A stretch of 46,490 nt of DNA from the NCBI GenBank assembly GCA_024228575.1, contig JAAETH010000548.1, forward strand, positions 1 through 46,490, written 5' to 3'. The notes below the pieces were generated by a model that did no database searches, was not told where the DNA came from, and was given only the letters and a program-made list of their open reading frames with translations. Every line of letters starts with the position of its first letter. Position 1 is the first letter of the stretch. Made by a program: the position numbers and the translations under genes. The stretch is from Actinomycetes bacterium. GTDB lineage: Bacteria; Actinomycetota; Acidimicrobiia; Acidimicrobiales; Poriferisodalaceae. Below, in pieces: positions 41,251 through 46,490 of this stretch.

Positions 41251-41253
41251 AGT
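41248..41253 (+). promoter_or_regulatory. TAGAGT box of selB overlapping the selA stop codon
   Basis: TAGAGT lies 6 nt before GTG 41260. Its TAG is the selA stop codon (41248-41250). Confidence 0.45.
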
Positions 41254-41259
41254 CGGCCC

Positions 41260-42978
41260 GTGCACGTCGTCGCGACCGCAGGCCATGTCGATCATGGGAA
41301 GTCAACCCTTGTCCGCGCCCTGACCGATATCGATCCCGACCGGCTGGCAGAGGAGAAGGCGAGAGGTCTGACCATCGATCTCGGCTTCGCCTGGACGAAA
41401 CTGCCCTCTGGCCGCGGCATCAGCTTCATCGACGTTCCCGGTCACGTCAGGTTCATCAAGAACATGCTCGCCGGCGTCGGCGCAGTCGATGCCTGCCTGT
41501 TCGTCGTCTCGGCGGTCGAGGGTTGGAAACCACAGTCCGAGGAACACCTTCGCATCCTCGAGATGCTCGGCCTGGAAGCAGGTGTGGTCGCCCTCACCCA
41601 GGCCGGTTTGGTCGACAACGATCTGCTCGAACTGGCCCATCTCGACATCACCGAACACGTCGAAGGTACCTTTCTCGAGGATGCGCCGATCATCGCCGTC
41701 GACAGCATCGACCGGACCGGCATCGACGACCTCTTCGCCGCTCTCGACGACCTGACAGCAACCGTTCCAACCGCTGCAGACCACAAACGTCCACGCCTGT
41801 GGATCGACAGGGCGTTCGCTGCCAAGGGTGCTGGGACCGTCGTCACGGGCACCCTCACGGGCGGGATGCTGCGCGTCGATGACGAGGTGACCATCGAACC
41901 CCAACACACCCGCGCTCGGGTCAGGGCGGTGCAATCTCTCGGCAACGAGAGGACGAAGGTAGGTCCTGGCAACCGCGTGGCTCTCAACCTCTCCGGCATC
42001 GACCGCTCCGATGTCGGCCGCGGCGATGTTGTCGTGTTCGACGGACAGTGGCACCGCACCCAACGTGTCGACGCAGAACTTCGGGTTCTCGACCGCCTCG
42101 ACCACGAGGTGTCGCGGCGGGGTGCATATGCGCTGTACCTGGGATCGGCCGAGGTGCCGGTTCGGATGCGCATTCTCGGTCCGGCAGCACTGCTACCGGG
42201 CGAGACAGGACCGGTTCGGCTGCATCTCGAAAAGGAACTACCCCTGCTGCCTGGAGATCGGTTCGTGATCCGAGAGTTCGGCAGAGACGAGACGGTCGGC
42301 GGGGGTCAGATTCTTGATGTGGCCCCGGTCCTTCCGGCGTCTCGCTCTCACCCCGACCGCTCCGTTGATCGGGTCGTCAGCGAACGGGGATGGGTCGATG
42401 CGGACGAACTCGTGCGTCTCACCGGCGAACGACGTCCCCCGGATCTGGGGAATTGGGTCGTCGATCCGACCGAGCTGGCGAGACTGACCGAGTCGGTTCA
42501 CACCGCGGTCGAGTCGAGCGGCGATCGTGGTGTCGACATCGCCTCGTTCGACGAACGGCAGCGAGCCGTGCTCGATCGGTTGGGGGACATCGTCATCGAC
42601 GCCGGTCTCGTCCGACTGGCCGGCACAAGCGACGTCTTCTCGGACCACCCATTCGTGGCAGCCGTCGACGCTTCGCCGTTCGCACCACCCGACCCAGACA
42701 ACGTTCCCAGCGACGAACTACGAACCCTCGTCCAGCGCAAGCAGCTCGTACATCTGGACGGGCGCTACTTCACCCCGGCAGCCATCGAGAAGACCGCAAC
42801 AGCGATTGCCCACATGTTGAGCGACAATCCCGAAGGGGTCACCGTCTCGGAGGTCCGCGAGCGACTCGGCAACACCCGCAAACACGCGCTGCCATTGCTC
42901 GGCCACCTGGATGCGACCGGAGTTACAAGACGGAGAGACGACGTCAGAATCGCCGGTCCCCGATTGCCTGAGGTCTAG
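41260..42978 (+). CDS. selB: selenocysteine-specific elongation factor SelB
   Basis: A 572-residue GTPase that delivers Sec-tRNA(Sec) to UGA codons followed by a SECIS hairpin. G1 GHVDHGKST (8-16), switch region EEKARGLTIDLGFAW, G3 DVPGH (58-62) and the SelB-typical VEGWKPQSEEHL are normal. The expected NKxD/TKAD G4 motif reads TQAG (113-116), lacking both the Lys and the guanine-recognising Asp. EF-Tu-like domains II/III and the C-terminal winged helices for SECIS binding (TATAIAHMLSDNPEGVTVSEVRERLGNTRKHALPLLGHL, in pieces) are complete. It ends in a 4-nt convergent overlap with whiB. Confidence 0.94.
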   Translation: MHVVATAGHVDHGKSTLVRALTDIDPDRLAEEKARGLTIDLGFAWTKLPSGRGISFIDVPGHVRFIKNMLAGVGAVDACLFVVSAVEGWKPQSEEHLRILEMLGLEAGVVALTQAGLVDNDLLELAHLDITEHVEGTFLEDAPIIAVDSIDRTGIDDLFAALDDLTATVPTAADHKRPRLWIDRAFAAKGAGTVVTGTLTGGMLRVDDEVTIEPQHTRARVRAVQSLGNERTKVGPGNRVALNLSGIDRSDVGRGDVVVFDGQWHRTQRVDAELRVLDRLDHEVSRRGAYALYLGSAEVPVRMRILGPAALLPGETGPVRLHLEKELPLLPGDRFVIREFGRDETVGGGQILDVAPVLPASRSHPDRSVDRVVSERGWVDADELVRLTGERRPPDLGNWVVDPTELARLTESVHTAVESSGDRGVDIASFDERQRAVLDRLGDIVIDAGLVRLAGTSDVFSDHPFVAAVDASPFAPPDPDNVPSDELRTLVQRKQLVHLDGRYFTPAAIEKTATAIAHMLSDNPEGVTVSEVRERLGNTRKHALPLLGHLDATGVTRRRDDVRIAGPRLPEV

Positions 42979-43235
42979 GCCTGGACAACCTGAAGGAAGC
43001 GTTTGCGCTCGACCTCGCTGTGGCCACCCCAGATGCCGTGTTGTTCGCGGATCTCAATCGCGTAATCGAGGCATTCCGAACGCACACAACACTGGCCACA
43101 GATCGACTTGGCCATCAGTTCGCGTTCGATCTTCTCGTGTTTGCGTTCGTGGCGCGGTGGTGGAAAGAACACCGCAGCCTGAGGGCCGCGACACGCAGCT
43201 CTCAGTTGCCAATCGTGGCTGTGCAATGCAACCAA
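42975..43235 (-). CDS. WhiB-family Fe-S transcriptional regulator (WhiB4-like context)
   Basis: An 86-residue WhiB protein with cysteines in RAACRG and CGQCCVRSEC (the family CxxCx5C spacing plus one extra Cys), the HGIWGG turn and a basic C-terminal stretch (SEVERKRFLQ). TTG 43235 is preferred because GGGGGG lies 7 nt upstream; ATG 43298 would add an atypical 21-residue leader containing a TAGATT box (43276-43281) that may be the promoter. It is divergent from the small ORF and two ArsA-like ATPases, the same order as mycobacterial whiB4 with Rv3680/Rv3679. Confidence 0.9.
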   Translation of the reverse strand: MVALHSHDWQLRAACRGPQAAVFFPPPRHERKHEKIERELMAKSICGQCCVRSECLDYAIEIREQHGIWGGHSEVERKRFLQVVQA

Positions 43236-43330
43236 TGTGATACCCCCCTCGGCATCCCGATATTCCCCAACAGCGAATCTAGCGATGGCGTGACCCATTC
43301 CACAAGGGGGGTTGAAGGTCGACTCCTCGT

Positions 43331-43477
43331 GTGGGTCGACCGATCGAACCGGTCCAGGCTCGAGAAGCCGTCTGGGGCATCGTCGGGTGGGCCCTCGCGA
43401 AGACCCACCTCAACACCGGCGCCCCCGACGACGATTCGAACCCGTACGACACACGTGAGTGGGATGAGTGTCGCTAG
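43331..43477 (+). CDS. 48-residue conserved-looking small protein
   Basis: From GTG 43331 the frame encodes REAVWGIVGWALAKTHLN followed by an Asp-rich polar tail (GAPDDDSNPYDTREWDECR, in part). Codon use is typical of the region, and it lies immediately before the ArsA-like pair. Its TAG stop forms the beginning of a TAGCCT box for the next gene. It is too short for confident family assignment; a comparable small ORF may exist at the mycobacterial locus. Confidence 0.6.
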   Translation: MGRPIEPVQAREAVWGIVGWALAKTHLNTGAPDDDSNPYDTREWDECR

Positions 43478-43480
43478 CCT
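43475..43480 (+). promoter_or_regulatory. TAGCCT box overlapping the stop of the small ORF
   Basis: TAGCCT begins with the TAG stop of the 48-residue ORF and lies 27 nt before the ATPase start at 43508. That gives room for a short leader with its GGAG ribosome-binding site. Confidence 0.4.
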
Positions 43481-43507
43481 GACCAGGCCGAGGCCTCCGG
43501 AGACCGT

Positions 43508-44392
43508 GTGGTGTCAACCAAGTCCATCGTCGACTCACAAGTCGTCATCATCGCCGGAAAGGGTGGGGTCGGAAAGACCACCATCGCCGGGGCTGTCGCT
43601 CTGGCCGCGGCCGACACGGGCCGCGATGTGCTCATCGTCGAGGTCGACGGCAGTCGAGCCACCAGGCGTCTCCTCTCGGTTCCAGATGCGGGCGTCGAAC
43701 CGATGCCATCGCCCTCGTACGGCGAGCGGCTGATGGTCGCAGCAATCGATCCGACCGAAGCGCTGGCCTTGTACCTCGAAGAACACGGTCTCGGGCGTTT
43801 TGGCAGCCGCCTGGCGCGGTCCGGCACGCTCGAGTTGATCGCAACCGCAACTCCCGGGATCCCCGACCTGGTGCTCCTCGGACGGCTCAGACAGCTCGCA
43901 GACCAACACAGCGATCGCCTCGTCATCGTCGATGGGCCCGCTGCCGGGCACGCCATCGCCTTGCTGAGCACTCCGGCGGACATCATCGACGCCGTCGACA
44001 CCGGCCGCATCAGAGACCAGGCCGAGGCCTCCCTGGCCTTCCTGAGCGACCAAGATCGCGTCACCGTGAACCTGGTCACGCTTCCCCAGACGACCCCGGT
44101 GAACGAGACGATCGAGGCGGCATTCACGATCGAGGAGCGGCTGGGGGTGAGGCTGGGTCCGATGATCGTGAACATGGTCGAGCCCGAGCTTCCGGACTCT
44201 GGTTCGTATGGCTCGAGGTCGTCGTCGGCCAGATTCCTGGCCGAGCGAATCTCCTCGGAAGGCGCCGAAATCGAGCGACTTCGCGCCGAGCTGCCGTTGC
44301 CGCACCTGATCACAAGCCGACTCGACGTTGCCCCCTCTGGGCCCGACGAACTCGCTCCGCTCGTCGCCGCGTTGATGGAAACACCGTCGTGA
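43508..44392 (+). CDS. ArsA/GET3-like anion-transporting ATPase, first of pair
   Basis: A 294-residue P-loop ATPase of the ArsA/GET3 family. Deviant Walker A AGKGGVGKTT (about 16-25), switch VEVDGS, LVIVDGPAAGHA as the Walker B/switch II region, and the NMVEPEL loop are visible. It resembles mycobacterial Rv3679/Rv3680, which work as a pair. GTG 43508 has GGAG 5 nt upstream. The TGA overlaps the GTG of the second ATPase (GTGA), so the two subunits are coupled. Confidence 0.85.
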   Translation: MVSTKSIVDSQVVIIAGKGGVGKTTIAGAVALAAADTGRDVLIVEVDGSRATRRLLSVPDAGVEPMPSPSYGERLMVAAIDPTEALALYLEEHGLGRFGSRLARSGTLELIATATPGIPDLVLLGRLRQLADQHSDRLVIVDGPAAGHAIALLSTPADIIDAVDTGRIRDQAEASLAFLSDQDRVTVNLVTLPQTTPVNETIEAAFTIEERLGVRLGPMIVNMVEPELPDSGSYGSRSSSARFLAERISSEGAEIERLRAELPLPHLITSRLDVAPSGPDELAPLVAALMETPS

Positions 44393-45450
44393 ACCAATTC
44401 GACAGCATCTTCCTCGTCGGGACACGGATCATCGTCTGTGTCGGCAGCGGCGGCGTGGGCAAGACAACCTCTTCGGCCGCCCTCGGACAGGTTGCGGCCG
44501 GCAAGGGTCTTCGAACGGTCGTGGTCACGGTCGATCCGGCGAGGAGGTTGGCCGATGCACTCGGCCTGGCCGAAGGGCTGACCGCAGAGCCTCAGTTCCT
44601 TCACGGCTCCGATGCCGGTGGAGAACTCTGGGCGATGATGCTCGATCCTCGAACGACGTTCGATCGGGTGATCGCAGCCGAGGCCAGGCCCGACCTCGCC
44701 GCCAAAATCGGCAAGAACCGCCTCTACAACAACTTCGCCAACGGCATGTCGGGCACCCACAACTACCTCGCCACCGAGGAGCTGTTTCGGTTGTCGAACG
44801 ACGAACGCTTCGACATCGTGGTCGTCGACACACCACCCTCGACCACGGTGCTCGACATCATCGATGCTCCGGGTCGCCTCGTCCGCCTGATCGACAACCG
44901 GATCTACCGGGTGTTGAGCGGCCGATCGTCGGGTGTCATGGGTGTCATGACACGGATGGCGAACCGGTTCGTCCGAACCCTGGCGTCTGTGATCGGAGCC
45001 GACGTCATAGATGACGCCGTCGAGTTCTTCGGCTTGTTCAAGCCACTCGAACAGGGATTCCGAGATCGGGCGGTCGCCGTCGAGGCGCTGCTGGCCGGTG
45101 ACGAGACCCAGGTGATTCTGGTGACGACGCCAAGGCCCGATGTGGTCGCGATGGCCGGCTCGTTGGCCCAGGACCTCGACGAACGTTCGCTGATGCCCGA
45201 CACGGTGATCGTGAACATGGCCCATCCCGATCTGGGCGAGGACGCCGAGGACTTCGACGACACCCGCGACATCGAAGCAGTGCAACGCTTGAGACGCAGA
45301 GTCGAGGCCGAAAGACGAGCAGTCGACCCGCTCGGCTCGCTGATCGGCGCTGAAGCGGCGAGGTTGATCTGGGTACCGGCACTCGCCGGCGATGTACACG
45401 ATTCGGCCGGCCTCGCCCACGTGGCCTCATACCTCCGCGCGGGCGGCTAG
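44389..45450 (+). CDS. ArsA/GET3-like anion-transporting ATPase, second of pair
   Basis: A 353-residue partner ATPase: deviant Walker A GSGGVGKTTSS, TVDPARRLADALGL, Walker B region VVVDTPPSTTVLDIIDAP, and a C-terminal IVNMAHPDLGED loop. A longer helical insertion (LFRLSNDERFD, then RIYRVLSGRSSGVMGVMTRMANRF) gives it the larger size typical of one partner. Its TAG stop supplies the start of the -10-like box of the next gene. Confidence 0.87.
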   Translation: MNQFDSIFLVGTRIIVCVGSGGVGKTTSSAALGQVAAGKGLRTVVVTVDPARRLADALGLAEGLTAEPQFLHGSDAGGELWAMMLDPRTTFDRVIAAEARPDLAAKIGKNRLYNNFANGMSGTHNYLATEELFRLSNDERFDIVVVDTPPSTTVLDIIDAPGRLVRLIDNRIYRVLSGRSSGVMGVMTRMANRFVRTLASVIGADVIDDAVEFFGLFKPLEQGFRDRAVAVEALLAGDETQVILVTTPRPDVVAMAGSLAQDLDERSLMPDTVIVNMAHPDLGEDAEDFDDTRDIEAVQRLRRRVEAERRAVDPLGSLIGAEAARLIWVPALAGDVHDSAGLAHVASYLRAGG

Positions 45451-45453
45451 CCT
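45448..45453 (+). promoter_or_regulatory. TAGCCT box overlapping the ATPase stop codon
   Basis: TAGCCT lies 7 nt before GTG 45461. Its TAG is the stop codon (45448-45450) of the upstream ATPase. Confidence 0.45.
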
Positions 45454-45460
45454 TGACCCC

Positions 45461-45865
45461 GTGGCAGATGTACTTATCGCCAGCGACGTCGCTTCGATCG
45501 TCGCCGAGGTCAAATCAGCACTGAGCGGACCCGAACACGAGGTTCGTGTCGTTCGAGCAGGCGCGGACGTCCGTGGCCAGGTTGAACAACGAGCTCCCGA
45601 TCTTGCGATCTTCGATCTGCAGATAGGCAACATGGGCGGCATCGCTGCCTGCCTCGACCTGCATCTCGAAGAGAGTGGGGGACGGCTTCCTCACGTTCCG
45701 GTGCTGCTGATGCTCGATCGCGAGGCCGATGTATTCCTGGCCCAGACCTCCGACGCCGAGGGATGGATGGTCAAGCCCCTCGATGCTTTCCGCCTGCGCA
45801 AGGCCATCACGGCGCTGCTGGGCGGAGGCACCTACCACGAGAATCAGACCGCAGGGGTTTCCTGA
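45461..45865 (+). CDS. stand-alone receiver-like (response-regulator) protein
   Basis: A 134-residue CheY-like fold without an output domain. It has an N-terminal strand VADVLIASD, putative acceptor Asp in PDLAIFDLQIGNMGG (in part), LMLDREAD after beta-4, and the conserved Lys in WMVKPLDAFRLRKAI. The usual DD pair after beta-1 is weak (ASDVAS), so phosphorylation is uncertain. GTG 45461 is set by the TAGCCT box 7 nt upstream; the frame extends earlier only inside the ATPase gene. Confidence 0.75.
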   Translation: MADVLIASDVASIVAEVKSALSGPEHEVRVVRAGADVRGQVEQRAPDLAIFDLQIGNMGGIAACLDLHLEESGGRLPHVPVLLMLDREADVFLAQTSDAEGWMVKPLDAFRLRKAITALLGGGTYHENQTAGVS

Positions 45866-45934
45866 GGCCGATCAGGCTGACACAATCTCGGTTCCGTCAC
45901 GGCACTCGGCCAGATACCGTTGACCACCGACATA

Positions 45935-46008
45935 CGGGATGTGGCGCAGTTTGGCAGCGCGCTGCGTTCGGGACGCAGAGGTCGGGGGTTCAAATCCCCC
46001 CATCCCGA
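45935..46008 (+). tRNA. tRNA-Pro (CGG)
   Basis: The acceptor stem CGGGATG/CATCCCG pairs perfectly. The anticodon stem CTGCG/CGCAG encloses loop TTCGGGA with anticodon CGG at 45969-45971, and the T arm GGGGG-TTCAAAT-CCCCC is intact. The discriminator is A; CCA is not fully encoded (ACA follows). Confidence 0.95.
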
Positions 46009-46015
46009 CAATTGT

Positions 46016-46064
46016 GATGTCTCAGGACATCGGAAACCCTTGAACCTGCGCGTTCGGGGGTTTC
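46016..46064 (+). terminator. tandem hairpins terminating tRNA-Pro
   Basis: A 6-bp hairpin GATGTC-TCAG-GACATC (46016-46031) is followed by a 13-bp stem GAAACCCTTGAAC / GTTCGGGGGTTTC (46033-46064, two G-T pairs, loop CTGCGC), then a T-rich stretch. This is a good intrinsic terminator for the tRNA and possibly for the convergent remnant gene. Confidence 0.65.
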
Positions 46065-46065
46065 T

Positions 46066-46272
46066 TCACGTTTTGTGGCGTGGTTGGTAGTCGCCGATCA
46101 TGCCAAGCCTCGCGAACGCCAGCTCGGAGTCCTGTTCGACGCCACCACCGGGCAGTTGGAGTGTGTCGAGGTGTGCTCTTGCTGTTCCCGCTGGATGTCC
46201 GTCGGGGTCGACGACAGCGACCTTTGGTCCACTGGTACCGAGGTCGATCGCTACGACGTGTGGGGTTGACAT
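46066..46272 (-). pseudogene. FGGY-family carbohydrate kinase, N-terminal remnant
   Basis: A 68-codon frame from ATG 46272 begins with an unmistakable FGGY N-terminus: VVAIDLGTSGPKVAVVDPDG (phosphate-1 loop of the actin/hexokinase fold) and LPGGGVEQDSEL, which matches PGGWVEQDPE in xylulokinase-like enzymes. It then runs into an unrelated tail (LGMIGDYQPRHKT) and stops. FGGY kinases are about 480-520 residues, so this is truncated or internally deleted and probably non-functional. An inverted-repeat operator candidate lies 168 bp upstream. Confidence 0.6.
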
Positions 46273-46439
46273 GGGGAGGCGCACGGGGTGTTTGTTGTCG
46301 ATCTGTGGTCGTTGAACCCTGGGGCAACGTTGCGAGACCAGGTGTGACCGCGGTGGTGCGGATCGCACTCGATGTGTCTTTCCCGCCACTCTCAATGGCC
46401 GAATCGGCTTTCCGGTGAGTGTCCCACCCCCTCAGTAAG

Positions 46440-46457
46440 GTTTCGCATACGCGAAAC
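46440..46457. promoter_or_regulatory. operator-like inverted repeat GTTTCGC-N4-GCGAAAC
   Basis: Perfect 7-bp arms around ATAC form an 18-bp dyad typical of repressor operators. It lies upstream of the FGGY remnant on the minus strand, near the window end; the regulator is not in the window. Confidence 0.5.
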
Positions 46458-46490
46458 AACACCGAACAGCAGGGCAAAAGGGGAAGACAA

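Noticed and set aside
42238-42648. Minus-strand frame within selB
   Set aside because: Shadow of selB with no family features.
43474-45420. Very long minus-strand open frame opposite the ArsA-like pair
   Set aside because: It is the antisense shadow of two clear ATPase genes; GC-rich codon bias keeps the opposite frame open. The translation shows no domain and mirrors Arg/Ser/His-rich antisense composition.

Overview
This window is GC-rich chromosomal DNA from an actinobacterium, most likely an uncultured or marine Acidimicrobiia. The evidence is three WhiB-family Fe-S regulators, a GlnR/GlnA/GlnII nitrogen cluster, a UPF0182 protein, a YlbL-type PDZ/Lon protease, a DivIVA-domain protein, frequent GTG and TTG starts, and tight gene packing with 1-4 nt overlaps. 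No phage, insertion sequence or CRISPR array is visible.

Layout. 1-12.8 kb: partial initiator tRNA, then a mostly minus-strand run with a D-aminoacylase-like amidohydrolase, a PIG-L deacetylase, UPF0182, a DivIVA-domain protein with a phage-head-protein-like C-terminus, a PDZ/Lon protease, a small membrane protein coupled to a HEAT-repeat protein, and a moaE-small membrane protein-mreB-lipoprotein unit. 12.9-21.6 kb: HtrA-like protease, SDR epimerase, a zincin of the F420-associated type, an MFS transporter, a large low-complexity acidic/basic protein and a duplicated neutral zinc metallopeptidase. 21.8-24.6 kb: whiB, a hypothetical, ECF sigma/anti-sigma pair, tatA, second whiB. 24.8-30 kb: MrfA-like helicase and a reduced Tad pilus locus (tadA-tadB-tadC-flp-tadE). 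30.1-35.4 kb: selC (tRNA-Sec), a principal-type sigma factor, glnII, glnA, glnR, a tiny membrane protein, ridA. 35.5-39.9 kb: an unusual 2Fe-2S/molybdenum-hydroxylase fusion, ErpA/HesB-type Fe-S protein, mrp, NUDIX, fxsA. 40-43 kb: selA and selB. 43-45.9 kb: third whiB, a small ORF, two ArsA-like ATPases and a receiver-like protein. End: tRNA-Pro(CGG), its terminator, and the N-terminal remnant of an FGGY kinase.

Genes that work together: selA, selB and selC form the selenocysteine decoding apparatus, but neither selD nor an obvious selenoprotein is in the window. GlnR next to both glutamine synthetases suggests a self-contained nitrogen-control locus. moaE (molybdopterin synthase), the Mo-hydroxylase-like fusion, ErpA and Mrp point to Mo/Fe-S cofactor metabolism.

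The most unusual signals are these. (1) A TANNNT box lies 5-9 nt upstream of many starts, which implies leaderless transcription. (2) In at least four places the TAG stop codon of the upstream gene supplies the first three bases of that box. (3) A TATATT box sits 7 nt before the mature 5' end of tRNA-Sec. (4) SelB has a non-canonical G4 motif (TQAG). (5) A DivIVA-domain protein carries a phage head-protein-like Cys/His tail. (6) A metallopeptidase is internally duplicated, with an inactive second copy. All starts and functions come from reading the sequence; no database search was run.
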